64,000 bases of DNA from Micrococcales bacterium UBA7469 (GCA_002479805.1 DLPB01000031.1:77980-141979); one strand, 5' to 3'; positions 39,650 through 49,245 are shown, counted from the first letter of the stretch. Notes: generated by a model from the letters alone, not told the origin. Program-made: numbers and translations.

Positions 39650-40420
39650 ATGACTGGGCGTTCAAGAGTAAAAAACTGGCTTACCGACATGGATGGCGTG
39701 CTTTGGCACGAAGGAAAACCGATCCCTGGCGCTCCTGAGCTGATTAAGAAGTGGCAAGACGAGGGCACCGAATTCCTAGTGCTAACCAACAACTCGATCT
39801 ACACCCCAAGAGATTTAGCTGCCAGACTGCAGGCCGGTGGCCTAAACGTTCCAGAGGAGCGCATCTACACCTCAGCGCTTGCCACGGCAGATTTTGTGAA
39901 GTCACAAAAGCCCAAGGGCACCGCATTTGTGATTGGTGAAGCTGGCCTAACCACCGCAATGCACGAAATCGGTTATGTCATGACCGAGGTAAACCCGGAC
40001 TATGTAGTGCTGGGTGAAACCAGAAACCTAAGTTTTGAAGCACTAACCAAGGCGGTAAGGCTGATTGGTAAAGGAGCCAGATTTATCGCCACCAACCCAG
40101 ATGTCACCGGCCCTTCCGCGGAGGGACCACTGCCGGCAACCGGTTCGGTTGCTGCTTTGATTACCGCCGCCACCGGCAAGGCTCCATACATCGTTGGAAA
40201 GCCAAACCCGATGATGTTTAGAAGCGCGATGAACAAGATCAATGTCCACTCTGAGGACACTGCCATGATAGGTGACCGCATGGACACCGATGTGGTGGCG
40301 GGTATTGAAGCCGGTCTTCACACCATCTTGGTTAGAACTGGAATCTCGGACGATGCAGAAATCGCTAAGTATCCGTTTAGACCGACCGAGATTTTGAACT
40401 CGGTGGCGGACCTTATTTAG
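39650..40420 (+). CDS. HAD-IIA family sugar/nucleotide phosphatase (NagD-like)
   Basis: A 256-aa HAD-superfamily class IIA phosphatase. Motif I is LTDMDGVLWHEG (nucleophile Asp), motif II LVLTNNS, and the cap segment VVLGETRNLSFEALTKA. The Lys of motif III is in GKPNPMMF and motif IV is MIGDRMDTDVVAGIEAG. NagD-like proteins hydrolyse small phosphates such as nucleotides and sugar phosphates; specificity is not evident. The start has a TAGGCT hexamer 7 nt upstream and no SD, so it is probably leaderless. Convergent 4-nt overlap with the MFS gene. Confidence 0.9.
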   Translation: MTGRSRVKNWLTDMDGVLWHEGKPIPGAPELIKKWQDEGTEFLVLTNNSIYTPRDLAARLQAGGLNVPEERIYTSALATADFVKSQKPKGTAFVIGEAGLTTAMHEIGYVMTEVNPDYVVLGETRNLSFEALTKAVRLIGKGARFIATNPDVTGPSAEGPLPATGSVAALITAATGKAPYIVGKPNPMMFRSAMNKINVHSEDTAMIGDRMDTDVVAGIEAGLHTILVRTGISDDAEIAKYPFRPTEILNSVADLI

Positions 40421-41622
40421 ATGTCCAACTCTTTGATGTATTTGTTGGTGGCAACCAATATTCCAGCCACCAAAACACCTAGCGAGAGTGCAAGATAAAT
40501 TGGCTTCACGCCAAACGTATCAACCGCAGCACCAACGGCAACCATAGAAATCATTGGACCTGCGGACCAGACCGTCATCTCAAGTGAGAACACTCGACCA
40601 CGTTTATTTGCGGGGATCTTGGTCTGAATTACGGTGTTCAACAGTGGCAACAGCGGTCCCCAGACCAAACCGAGAATCAAACCGAAGAAGATCATGGCCC
40701 ACTGCGGTGGCAACTGACTCATCGGAATCATCGATAGCGGAACACCAAGAATGCCGATGCGCAAGATGTTTGCGTAACTAATTCGCTTATGGATTTGCTC
40801 GAAGAACAAAGCTCCGAAGACTGAGGCAAAGGCCATCGCCGAGACCACGGTGCCCAGACCTTCGGGATCTCCCATCTCGTTGTAGGCGGTTGGCAGGATA
40901 AGCATCTCGGTTGGTAGGTAGATAAGCGCCAGCGTCATGATTGCCGACATCAAAACCAATACCGAAGGGGTGGTGAACAGAATCTTAAACCCCTGCACCG
41001 CATAGATGTAGAACGGCTCCTTCTCAGACTCGTCGTTCTCCTCGTGCTGCTCGGTGACTCGAATCAAGAATGCGAAGAAGGCTGAGATTGCACCAAAGCC
41101 CGCAACCACCAAGAAGGTATTGGCCGAGCCAATGCTTGCGATGCAGAAGGTGGCGAGCGCCGGACCGATTGCAAAGCCGGAGGCGAAGATTGCCTCGTGA
41201 ATCGAGTTGGCGCGATCCAGCGTCAGCTTTCCGGCTGCCGCAACATCTGGCACCAGTGACTTTCTCGCGGTTGAACCACCGGGTCCAACCAGAGCACGCA
41301 ATAGCCCGATCACAATCAAAGCCGGCAGCGTTAGCTCCCAGAGCCCAGCAACGATTGGAATCAAAAGCGAGGTCATTACCGTCAGCAGCTCAGACCAGCT
41401 GGCAACATTCTTGCGACCCAGCTTGTCGATTACCGAACCCAAGATTGGCGAAAGCAACAGCCCCGGGATTGCGGTTAGTGAGACCACCAGCCCAGCCGAA
41501 GCAGAGTTTCCAGTTATCTCAAGTGCAATCCAGGGGATGGCAATAAACACCATCGAGCCAGAGATTACGCTGGCAATCGAGGAGAGCTGCAGCAGCAGAA
41601 ATGGCGCTAAATTGCGCTTCAC
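40417..41622 (-). CDS. MFS transporter
   Basis: A 401-aa major facilitator protein with 12 predicted helices. The loop 2-3 motif is GSVIDKLGRKNVASW, and the matching cytoplasmic loop in the second half is FFEQIHKRISY. The inter-domain loop contains EQHEENDESEKEP. It resembles drug/macrolide-efflux-like MFS members (MFS_1/MFS_3), but no substrate can be assigned. The start is 6 nt downstream of pyrE on the same strand, so the two are probably co-transcribed. Confidence 0.85.
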   Translation of the reverse strand: MKRNLAPFLLLQLSSIASVISGSMVFIAIPWIALEITGNSASAGLVVSLTAIPGLLLSPILGSVIDKLGRKNVASWSELLTVMTSLLIPIVAGLWELTLPALIVIGLLRALVGPGGSTARKSLVPDVAAAGKLTLDRANSIHEAIFASGFAIGPALATFCIASIGSANTFLVVAGFGAISAFFAFLIRVTEQHEENDESEKEPFYIYAVQGFKILFTTPSVLVLMSAIMTLALIYLPTEMLILPTAYNEMGDPEGLGTVVSAMAFASVFGALFFEQIHKRISYANILRIGILGVPLSMIPMSQLPPQWAMIFFGLILGLVWGPLLPLLNTVIQTKIPANKRGRVFSLEMTVWSAGPMISMVAVGAAVDTFGVKPIYLALSLGVLVAGILVATNKYIKELDI

Positions 41623-41627
41623 AAAAC

Positions 41628-42194
41628 CTACTTCGCTAGACCTAGGTCTTCTAGGGTGATTGCGGTTAGGTAAGCGAAGCCGGCTGCCTCAATGGCTTGG
41701 CGAGCTCCGGTATCACGGTCCACCACGGTGGCAACTGCAACCACATTCGCACCGGCTGCCTTCAAAGCCTCGGCTGCAGTCAAGGGAGATCCACCGGTGG
41801 TCGAGGTGTCCTCAAGCACGACAACGCGCTTGCCCTCAACACTTGGACCCTCTACCTGACGACCCATGCCGTGAGCCTTGGCCTGCTTGCGCACCACAAA
41901 GGCATCGAGCTTGCGACCCTGAGCCGCAGCCTGGTGCAGCAGGGCACTGGCCACCGGGTCAGCACCCATGGTCAAACCACCGGCAGCATCGACATCGCCA
42001 AAACCGTTGTCATCCAAAAGCTTGAGCATGACCTTGCCGATCAGCGGCGCTGCCTCGTGGTGCAGGGTGGCTCGGCGTAGATCAACGTAGTAGTCGGCCT
42101 CTAGTCCAGAAGACAAGGTCACCTTGCCGTGAACAACAGCTAGTTCTTTGATCAGTTCAACAAGACGTGGCTTATCAGGTGCGGTGAAGGTCAT
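41628..42194 (-). CDS. pyrE: Orotate phosphoribosyltransferase
   Basis: A 188-aa enzyme making orotidine 5'-phosphate from orotate and PRPP in pyrimidine synthesis. The PRPP-binding signature is RVVVLEDTSTTGGS (residues ~115-128). VTLSSGLEADYYVDLRRATLH (21 residues split by the Gly-Leu turn) near the N-terminus and AFVVRKQAKAHGMGRQVEG in the flexible loop are typical. TAGCCT 6 nt before ATG 42194 suggests a leaderless transcript. It heads a short run with the MFS gene and is divergent from exonuclease III. Confidence 0.95.
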   Translation of the reverse strand: MTFTAPDKPRLVELIKELAVVHGKVTLSSGLEADYYVDLRRATLHHEAAPLIGKVMLKLLDDNGFGDVDAAGGLTMGADPVASALLHQAAAQGRKLDAFVVRKQAKAHGMGRQVEGPSVEGKRVVVLEDTSTTGGSPLTAAEALKAAGANVVAVATVVDRDTGARQAIEAAGFAYLTAITLEDLGLAK

Positions 42195-42252
42195 GTACTC
42201 AGGCTAGCAAGAATTCGGCCGGCATAAGCCTCGGCCTAGTTAGAGTTGTGAG

Positions 42253-43032
42253 GTGAAGATTGCTACCTGGAACGTCAACTCGATACGCGCAAGAAGCCCG
42301 AGGGTGACTCAGTTTTTAGAGCGAACCCAGATTGATGTGCTGGGCATGCAGGAGATTAAGTGCAAGCCGGAGCAGTTTCCCTACGCCGACTTTGAAGCTA
42401 TTGGTTACAAAGTAATCGCACACGGTCTAAACCAGTGGAATGGCGTGGCATTTGCCTACCGAGCAGATCTCGAACCTCAAGATATTGAGCTCTCCTTCAC
42501 CGACCAACCGCAATTCAAAGATGTGGTTGAAGCCCGAGCCATTGGAGCAACCTTCAACGGCATAAGAATCTGGTCGCTCTACGTGCCACACGGTCGAGGC
42601 CTTGAAGACCCACACATGGAATACAAGTTGGAGTTCTTAGATCGCTTGGCAGCTAACACCGCTGAGCAACTAGAAGCTGACCCTGGGTTGGAACTTTGCC
42701 TAATGGGAGATTTCAACATTGCGCCGCTGGACAGCGACGTCTATGACCTTTCAATGTTTGAGACCCACATCTCAGAACCAGAGCGCCAGGCCTTTGAGGC
42801 CTTTGAGCAAATTGGGCTGAGTGACACCGTGCGGGAACTGGTACCTGGCCAATACACCTACTGGGATTACAAAGACCTTTGCTTCCCAAAGAACAACGGC
42901 ATGCGAATTGATTTTTGCTTGACCTCGGAAGCGCTAACCGAGAAAGTCATCGGTGCCTCAATCGAGCGCGATGAGCGCAAGGGCGAAGGCCCTAGCGATC
43001 ACGTGCCGGTTGTGCTTGAGCTTTCCGACTGA
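42253..43032 (+). CDS. xth: Exodeoxyribonuclease III
   Basis: A 259-aa AP endonuclease/3'-5' exonuclease for base excision repair. Motifs of the exonuclease-endonuclease-phosphatase fold: ATWNVNSIRAR, LGMQEIKCK (metal Glu), WSLYVPHGRG, CLMGDFNIAPLDSDVYD (catalytic Asp/Asn), YTYWDYKDLCFPKNNGMRID and SDHVPVV (catalytic His). GTG 42253 starts 6 nt after TAGAGT, consistent with a leaderless message. Its last 41 nt overlap the end of the convergent AlkD-like gene, so two DNA repair genes converge here. Confidence 0.95.
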   Translation: MKIATWNVNSIRARSPRVTQFLERTQIDVLGMQEIKCKPEQFPYADFEAIGYKVIAHGLNQWNGVAFAYRADLEPQDIELSFTDQPQFKDVVEARAIGATFNGIRIWSLYVPHGRGLEDPHMEYKLEFLDRLAANTAEQLEADPGLELCLMGDFNIAPLDSDVYDLSMFETHISEPERQAFEAFEQIGLSDTVRELVPGQYTYWDYKDLCFPKNNGMRIDFCLTSEALTEKVIGASIERDERKGEGPSDHVPVVLELSD

Positions 43033-43729
43033 GCCAATCCTGTCGTTCTTTTTCGCCTAGCTTCTCAATCGCATATCGCAGTGCGGTTCTCGGCATAGTC
43101 GCGGCATGCTGCTCTAAGAAATCGCGCAACGCGCGAAGATCTTTTTTACCCATTTCGCGCAAAGACCAACCGACGGCTTTGTGGATCAGGTCGTGCGGGT
43201 GATCGATTAGCTCTTCACAAACCGCGATGGTTGGAGCCATATCAAACTGGGCTATCAGCGGAAAGGTCAGGATTACCGAACTGCGCTGGATCCAAAGGTT
43301 TTTTGATTTTGCCCGCTTGAGCAGAAACTCGATCGCCTTCGGGTCTCCAATTAGCCCTTTGCCAAATCGATTAGCCGAAACATCGACTAGGTCCCAGTTG
43401 TTGATGCAGCCGCTGTCATAGAGACTGAGATATTTTGCGAACAGGTCCTGGCGGACTGAGGGATCCTTTGACTTCTCATACTGATTGGTGAGAATCACCA
43501 CCGCACACAATCGATCCTCGTGATACTCGCTCTTCGAGAGCTCAAAGATTGTCTGCCAGTCGGCGTTTTTGAACTCGCGCGCAACCAATCGGACTTCGGG
43601 AACTTTGACACCTAGGAACTTGTCACCCTCGCCATATTCACCCGGCCCGGTTTTGAAAAACCAAGCCAGGTCAACTGCATGTGCCGGGCGAGCAAAGGAG
43701 CGAATATCCCTGCGGATTTGCTCAAGCAT
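42992..43729 (-). CDS. AlkD-like DNA alkylation repair glycosylase
   Basis: A 245-aa all-helical HEAT-like repeat protein of the DNA alkylation repair family (AlkC/AlkD). Recognisable parts are VKVPEVRLVAREFKNADW, DDRLCAVVIL-like YHEDRLCAVVIL, SGCINNWDLVDVSA (the family's catalytic Asp/Trp region), WIQRSSVILTFPLI and LIHKAVGWSLREMGKKD. AlkD removes N3- and N7-alkylpurines without base flipping. Its start overlaps the channel gene stop by 1 nt (TAATG). The C-terminus overlaps exonuclease III, which would process the abasic sites it makes. Confidence 0.9.
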   Translation of the reverse strand: MLEQIRRDIRSFARPAHAVDLAWFFKTGPGEYGEGDKFLGVKVPEVRLVAREFKNADWQTIFELSKSEYHEDRLCAVVILTNQYEKSKDPSVRQDLFAKYLSLYDSGCINNWDLVDVSANRFGKGLIGDPKAIEFLLKRAKSKNLWIQRSSVILTFPLIAQFDMAPTIAVCEELIDHPHDLIHKAVGWSLREMGKKDLRALRDFLEQHAATMPRTALRYAIEKLGEKERQDWLSRKAQAQPARDR

Positions 43730-45693
43730 TAGCGAATGGTGTCAGCAACCACAATCAGTGAGTCACCCTTCTCAGGAGTAAACACCGCTTCCTTGCTCGG
43801 GTTGATCTTGACACCGGCAGCGGCATCGCCAGCGCTCTTCTTTGCCGAGCGGTAACCAATTGCCGATTCACCCTTGGCGCGAGCATTAGCCACCAACTGG
43901 GCGTAGCTAACCTCCTTGCCAATTGGTGCGTAGAGAGCGATGTCGCGAACGCTCAGCGATGCACCTTCGGCATCGAAAAGATCTTCGAATACTGGTGCAA
44001 GTCCTGGGTTCTCCGATACCTGTGCAATCAAAAGCGCAGCTAGGTTGTCGCTAACTACCAAGTCATCAACCGCTGCAACTCTTGCGATCTCAGCCTTGCG
44101 GCCATCCAAAATCTCAGCCACCAAGCGGGTTGGCTCAACACCATTGCCCGGTGCTTCGAACAGGCGGTTCATCTGCAACATGGTGAGCATGGTCTGGGCA
44201 TCGGCTTCTGCCTCACTGATGGCATTGCGGTAACCGAGCACGATGACCTCGTCGTAATGCTTGGCGCTGGCAGCTGCGGTTAGGTCATCGATGTCACCGG
44301 TAACAGAAGCGGTGGTGACCTTGATGTTGGAGCCAAAATCGAGGTTCTTGAGTTGGTCCTCTGCGACCAGTGACTTGCGAGCCAAGATGTGGACGGTTGA
44401 GCCCTTCGGAAGGAAGGCTGCCAACTCGGAGATCACGCTGCGACCCATTTCAGACCAACCGATTACCAATAGGTGCTCTGGCTTGGGGGCTGGAACTGCA
44501 ATCTTGGCAGACTTCTTCACCAGCTCTTCGCGGGTGCCGGTGTAGGTGACCTGGTCGTCGTCCTGGGCAATAGCAATGATCTTGCTGCCCTTGCCGATCT
44601 TGGTGGTTGGCTTTGGGTTGAGCTGAGTCTTACCCTTGGCATCAACCAAACCAATCACCGATGCGGTGTTGAAGCTCAATAGCGCATCTGCATAGGTCTT
44701 ACCCTCAAGCGCTGGAATCTCGCTGAAGTAGATCTCATCTCCGGAGAAGTCCAGCAGGTCCAAAATCACGGTTGATAGACCTGGCTGGCGGGAAGCCTGC
44801 GCGGTGACACGAGCGATTACCTCGTGAGAGCGAACCGACAGCACCTGACCCTGGGTGGCAACCGAGATTGCCTCTGCGGTGTCGCGGTCATCGAGCTCAG
44901 CAACAATCTTGAGGTTCGGGTTAGAGTTCACGGCCTTCACGGCTAGCACGGTGGAAACCACATTGGCGTCACCGGTCTCATCGGAGTCCAGAATGATTAC
45001 CGACTTGGCATTTGAGATGTTGCTGCGCTTCAGATCGATTGGGTTAGCTGGCTCACCGCTTCGGGTGACAATCTTTAGCTTGCCGAGGTTCTCGGTGCGG
45101 GACTCAATCTCGTCCTCCATGAACTCACGGTCGTGTGGGGCAAAGATCACAACTACCGGCTTGCGCACGTTTTCGTTGGCGATAGCCAACTCCTGCAAAA
45201 TCGGGAAAATTCGCGAGGACCAACCCAGAATCAGGGTGTGGTTGTCATCGACAATTGGGCTGCGTCCCTTGCGCAATCTTGCAAAGGTGCGCTGGATAGC
45301 GCCGACCACATAACCGATAACGCTGGCAGTCAGCGCAGTGGTGGTTACCCAATACAGCACCGCGATGATTCGATCAGCCCAGGTTGGCTCACCACCAAGC
45401 GACAGAATCTTGGTGAATGACGCCCAGAACAGATCAAAGAAACTCAGATTCTCCGGGTCTGCCGCTTGAGTCAGCGCTGGGATTGCCAACAGGGTGGACT
45501 TGACTCCAACCATCACGAGGGCAATCACCATCATTAGCAGCAAGACGTAGAGCACGAAGGTGCCGGCGCGTGCGATGGAGTTATCGAAGTTATATCTCAG
45601 GCGTGCCCAAGGTCCAATCTTGCTCCTGGCTGCCTGAGCAATCTCACCCTGTGCGCCTTGGCCGTAAGAACGGCTCTGTTCGTTAGTCGACAT
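43729..45693 (-). CDS. CASTOR/POLLUX-like ion channel with RCK domains
   Basis: A 654-aa protein. Residues ~35-130 have three or four hydrophobic segments (FVLYVLLLMMVIALVMVGV; VLYWVTTTALTASVIGYVVG) flanking a pore-like region with LSLGGEPTW. Two RCK/TrkA-N type domains follow (TLILGWSSRIFPILQELA; LLVIGWSEMGRSVISELA). This is the layout of CASTOR/POLLUX channels, which conduct K+ or Ca2+ in plant nuclei; bacterial relatives are common in Actinobacteria and uncharacterised. The pore lacks a classic TVGYG filter. TAAACT 7 nt before ATG suggests a leaderless message. Confidence 0.85.
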   Translation of the reverse strand: MSTNEQSRSYGQGAQGEIAQAARSKIGPWARLRYNFDNSIARAGTFVLYVLLLMMVIALVMVGVKSTLLAIPALTQAADPENLSFFDLFWASFTKILSLGGEPTWADRIIAVLYWVTTTALTASVIGYVVGAIQRTFARLRKGRSPIVDDNHTLILGWSSRIFPILQELAIANENVRKPVVVIFAPHDREFMEDEIESRTENLGKLKIVTRSGEPANPIDLKRSNISNAKSVIILDSDETGDANVVSTVLAVKAVNSNPNLKIVAELDDRDTAEAISVATQGQVLSVRSHEVIARVTAQASRQPGLSTVILDLLDFSGDEIYFSEIPALEGKTYADALLSFNTASVIGLVDAKGKTQLNPKPTTKIGKGSKIIAIAQDDDQVTYTGTREELVKKSAKIAVPAPKPEHLLVIGWSEMGRSVISELAAFLPKGSTVHILARKSLVAEDQLKNLDFGSNIKVTTASVTGDIDDLTAAASAKHYDEVIVLGYRNAISEAEADAQTMLTMLQMNRLFEAPGNGVEPTRLVAEILDGRKAEIARVAAVDDLVVSDNLAALLIAQVSENPGLAPVFEDLFDAEGASLSVRDIALYAPIGKEVSYAQLVANARAKGESAIGYRSAKKSAGDAAAGVKINPSKEAVFTPEKGDSLIVVADTIR

Positions 45694-45762
45694 AGCCCAA
45701 AGTTTAGTGAGCAGACTTGCGCTTGATTGGTAACCCAGTGCCAGGTTCCCTAAGCGGAATAT

Positions 45763-47901
45763 CTACTTCGGGGTAACACTCAAGGCTGCGCCGGTCTCAT
45801 CGACATCGACCACAACTGCAGCGCCGTCAATAACCTCGCCTGCCAAAAGCAGGTTCGCTAGTCGGTCATCAATCTCACGCTGCATCAGTCTGCGAAGCGG
45901 CCTTGCACCGTAAACCGGGTCGTAGCCCTTCTCGGCTAACCACAGTCTTGCCTTTGGCGTGACCGCCAGGGTCAGGCGACGCTGTTCTAGACGCTCGGTG
46001 AGCTTGTCGACATTGAGGTCAACAATCGAACCAAGTTCATCGATTGAAAGCGCATCAAATAGCACGATGTCATCGAGACGGTTTAGGAACTCCGGCTTGA
46101 AGGCGGCGCGAACCATCGCCATCACGCCCTCTTGCTTCTGGGCCTCTGTGAGTTCTGGATTGATCAAGAACTGTGAGCCAAGGTTTGAAGTCATGATCAA
46201 AATCACATTTCTAAAATCAACCGTGCGGCCCTGACCATCGGTCAGGCGACCATCGTCGAGCACCTGCAGCAGGATGTCGAAAACCTCGGGGTGAGCCTTT
46301 TCAACCTCGTCCAACAGCACCACCGAATAGGGTCTGCGACGAATGGCTTCGGTGAGCTGGCCACCCTCTTCGTAGCCGATATATCCCGGGGGAGCACCAA
46401 CCAGTCTGGAGACACTGTGCTTCTCGGAGTACTCCGACATATCAATGCGAACCATTGACTTCTCATCGTCGAATAAGAATTCGGCGAGACTCTTCGCAAG
46501 CTCAGTCTTTCCGACACCGGTAGGACCTAGGAACATAAATGATCCGGTTGGTCTTGATGGATCAGAGATGCCAGCCTTAGAGCGGCGAACCGCATCGGAA
46601 ACTGCCTTCACAGCCTGCTTTTGACCGATCAGTCGCTTACCCAACTGGGCTTCCAGGGTGAGTAGCTTCTCGCTCTCGCCGGCCAGTAGCTTGCCGGTTG
46701 GAATGCCGGTCCAAGCCGAGACCACGGCTGCAATTTCATCCTCGGAGACCTGCTCTCCGACCATGCGCTCTGTGCCATCAGACTCTTGGTTTTCGGCATC
46801 TTTGAGCTGCTTCTCTAGCTGCGGAATCTCGCCGTAGAGCAGGCGAGAGGCCAACTCCAGGTTGGATTCGCGCTGAGCGCGATCCGCTTCGATGCGCAGC
46901 GCATCGAGTTTGGTCTTGAGTTCACCAATCTTGTTTAGTTCGCTGCGCTCTTTTTCCCAACGGGCATTTAGCGCATCGAGCTTCTGCTGCTTCTCAGCCA
47001 GGTCCTCTTGCAACTTCTCAAGGCGCTGCTTAGAGGCATCGTCCTTTTCTTTTTTGAGGGCAAACTCTTCAAGCTTTAGCCGATCAACTTGACGCCGAAG
47101 CTCATCAATCTCAACCGGTGCGGAGTCAATCTCCATTCTTAGCCGCGAAGCGGCTTCGTCGACGAGGTCGATTGCCTTATCCGGCAGTTGTCGACCAGTG
47201 ATATAGCGATTGGAGAGTTGAGCAGCCGCAACCAAAGCACTGTCTGCGATGGTGACCTTGTGGTGAGCTTCGTAGCGTTCTTTTAGACCGCGCAAGATGG
47301 CAACTGTGTCATCGACCGATGGCTCACCAACAAATACCTGCTGGAATCTGCGCTCTAGAGCGCTGTCCTTTTCGATGCGCTCACGGTACTCATCCAAGGT
47401 GGTGGCACCGATCAGCCTTAACTCGCCTCGGGCGAGCATTGGCTTGAGCATGTTTGAGGCATCCATCGAGCCATCAGCAGCACCGGCGCCAACCAGGGTG
47501 TGAAGCTCATCGATGAAAGTGATAACCGAACCCTCGGCATCTTGAATCTCTTTGAGGACAGCCTTTAGGCGCTCTTCAAACTCACCGCGAAACTTGGATC
47601 CAGCGACCATTGCACCAAGGTCAAGGCTGATCAGGGTCTTGCCCTTGAGACTCTCCGGCACATCGCCTGCGACGATACGTTGCGCAAGCCCTTCGACCAC
47701 CGCAGTCTTACCGACTCCTGGTTCACCGATTAACACCGGATTGTTCTTGGTGCGGCGGGAGAGAACCTGGCTGACGCGGCGAATTTCGGCATCGCGACCA
47801 ATCACCGGGTCTAGCTTGCCTGCTTTTGCGATGGCGGTTAGGTCGATGCCGAATTGCTCAAGAGCAGACTTTTGCTCTTCTTGGTTTGGTTGCTGATTCA
47901 T
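45763..47901 (-). CDS. clpB: ClpB-type disaggregase lacking the N-terminal domain
   Basis: A 712-aa AAA+ protein that works with DnaK to recover aggregated proteins. NBD1 has Walker A GEPGVGKTAVVEG and FIDELHT. A coiled-coil middle domain (about residues 270-390, rich in Lys, Glu and Leu) follows, then NBD2 with GPTGVGKTELAKSLAE and VVLLDEVEKAHP. The middle domain marks it as ClpB, not ClpC. The ~140-residue N-terminal double-repeat domain of full ClpB is absent: it begins just before LEQFGIDLTAIA. ATG 47901 overlaps the hspR stop (ATGA) with GGAGGA 5 nt before it. Last gene of the heat-shock operon. Confidence 0.93.
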   Translation of the reverse strand: MNQQPNQEEQKSALEQFGIDLTAIAKAGKLDPVIGRDAEIRRVSQVLSRRTKNNPVLIGEPGVGKTAVVEGLAQRIVAGDVPESLKGKTLISLDLGAMVAGSKFRGEFEERLKAVLKEIQDAEGSVITFIDELHTLVGAGAADGSMDASNMLKPMLARGELRLIGATTLDEYRERIEKDSALERRFQQVFVGEPSVDDTVAILRGLKERYEAHHKVTIADSALVAAAQLSNRYITGRQLPDKAIDLVDEAASRLRMEIDSAPVEIDELRRQVDRLKLEEFALKKEKDDASKQRLEKLQEDLAEKQQKLDALNARWEKERSELNKIGELKTKLDALRIEADRAQRESNLELASRLLYGEIPQLEKQLKDAENQESDGTERMVGEQVSEDEIAAVVSAWTGIPTGKLLAGESEKLLTLEAQLGKRLIGQKQAVKAVSDAVRRSKAGISDPSRPTGSFMFLGPTGVGKTELAKSLAEFLFDDEKSMVRIDMSEYSEKHSVSRLVGAPPGYIGYEEGGQLTEAIRRRPYSVVLLDEVEKAHPEVFDILLQVLDDGRLTDGQGRTVDFRNVILIMTSNLGSQFLINPELTEAQKQEGVMAMVRAAFKPEFLNRLDDIVLFDALSIDELGSIVDLNVDKLTERLEQRRLTLAVTPKARLWLAEKGYDPVYGARPLRRLMQREIDDRLANLLLAGEVIDGAAVVVDVDETGAALSVTPK

Positions 47902-48311
47902 CTTGTCCTCCTCCATAGCACTACTGAGCCACCTCGCTCCGGTCTCTTACCCGGGCTTAGGCTCACAACTCCTTGGTCACCGGCGGCAAACACTCGCCTA
48001 CCGGGTTGATTCATAACTTGATTCGCAAGTTCGGTCTCTAGATCCCGAACTCGGTTTCTGAGTTCTTGGTTTTCGGTCACCAGTTCGAGCACTCGCCTGA
48101 TGCCCTCCAGCGATACACCCTCCTGGGAGAGCCTGGAAATCTCACGCAGTTTTGCAACATCCGCCATGGTGTAGCGGCGGGATTGCCCTTGCGTGCGGGT
48201 AGGGGAAACCAGGCCCATGCGGTCATACTGCCTCAGGGTTTGCGGATGCATATTCGCCAGTTCGGCCGCGACCGAAATCACAAACAGCGGGGTGTTCTCA
48301 TCGAGTTGCAT
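47898..48311 (-). CDS. hspR: HspR heat-shock repressor (MerR family)
   Basis: A 137-aa MerR-type regulator. The N-terminal winged helix is MHPQTLRQYDRMGLVSPTRT, followed by YTMADVAKLREISRLSQEGVSL and a coiled coil (ENQELRNRVRDLETELANQ). HspR binds HAIR repeats and represses the dnaK operon, with DnaK as co-repressor; two HAIR elements lie upstream of dnaK here. Its gene is placed after dnaJ, as in Streptomyces and Mycobacterium, so it controls its own synthesis. TGA overlaps the clpB ATG. Confidence 0.95.
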   Translation of the reverse strand: MQLDENTPLFVISVAAELANMHPQTLRQYDRMGLVSPTRTQGQSRRYTMADVAKLREISRLSQEGVSLEGIRRVLELVTENQELRNRVRDLETELANQVMNQPGRRVFAAGDQGVVSLSPGKRPERGGSVVLWRRTR

Positions 48312-48326
48312 CCACGCCTCCTTTTA

Positions 48327-49235
48327 TTAGAGCTGTCCAGCTCGCTGGATCAGATCGGCTCTTGGGTCTTCATCCGGTAGCTCTTGATCGAATTGCTCGA
48401 TAAGTGCCTTGGCCTTGTCATTGACGTGCGAAGGCACGGCAATTTCCACGGTTGCCAATAGGTCACCCTCTTTGCCAGGGCGCTGCACGCCTTTGCCCTT
48501 CACCCTTAGCGCTCGGCCATTTGGGGTGCCGGGCGCAACCTTGAGTTTCACCGGAGCCTCGCCCAAAAGCGGCACCGAGATAGTGGCTCCCAGAATTGCC
48601 TCGGCAATGGTGACCGGTACGGTCACCCGCACGTTGTCGCCATCGCGAGTGAAGACCGGGTGGGTCTTGACCTTGATGCTGACCACCAGATCACCCTTTG
48701 GTCCACCGTTAGGTGAGGCCTGTCCCTTACCCGCTACCTTGAGTTTCTGACCGTCTTGGATGCCGGCCGGAACCTTCAGGCTCACGGTTTCGCTACCCAC
48801 CCTGATCTTGAGCGTGGTGCCCTTAATCGAATCAATGAAGTCGATGGTTGAGCTGGTGGATAGGTCCTGACCGCGCTGCGGTCCACCAAATCCGCCGAAA
48901 CCTCCAAAGCCTCCCTGCGGGAAGCCACCTCCGAATAGGTTGCTAAAGACATCTTCGAAACCTCCGGCAGAACCCGGGCCCTGCTGGAAGCGAGCGCCGC
49001 CGCCCATAGCGCGGATGGCGTCATACTCGCGACGCTGCTCCTTATCGGAGAGCACGTCATACGCCTCGGAGATGTCCTTGAACCTGGCCTCCGCTTTGGC
49101 ATCATTCGGGTGTAGATCGGGGTGATTCTCCTTGGCGAGCTTGCGGTAGACCTTCTTTAGTTCGGCCTCTGAAACGTCCTTGGCAACGCCAAGGATCTTG
49201 TAGAAGTCCTTCTCTACCCAGTCTTGAGATGCCAT
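48327..49235 (-). CDS. dnaJ: DnaJ-family co-chaperone without zinc finger
   Basis: A 302-aa Hsp40 that stimulates DnaK. The J domain (residues ~8-75) has the HPD motif in KENHPDLHPND. A Gly/Phe-rich linker (GGFGGFGGFGG) and two beta-barrel substrate domains with a C-terminal dimer region follow. There is no Cys anywhere, so the four CxxCxGxG zinc motifs of classical DnaJ are missing; the layout is that of CbpA/type B. Even so, it occupies the dnaJ position between grpE and hspR. Confidence 0.93.
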   Translation of the reverse strand: MASQDWVEKDFYKILGVAKDVSEAELKKVYRKLAKENHPDLHPNDAKAEARFKDISEAYDVLSDKEQRREYDAIRAMGGGARFQQGPGSAGGFEDVFSNLFGGGFPQGGFGGFGGFGGPQRGQDLSTSSTIDFIDSIKGTTLKIRVGSETVSLKVPAGIQDGQKLKVAGKGQASPNGGPKGDLVVSIKVKTHPVFTRDGDNVRVTVPVTIAEAILGATISVPLLGEAPVKLKVAPGTPNGRALRVKGKGVQRPGKEGDLLATVEIAVPSHVNDKAKALIEQFDQELPDEDPRADLIQRAGQL

Positions 49236-49245
49236 TTAGTTTCAC

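Noticed and set aside
41070..41546. 158-codon Arg/Pro/Ser-rich frame antisense to the MFS gene
   Set aside because: Composition is that of a frame shadow and it lacks a start context.
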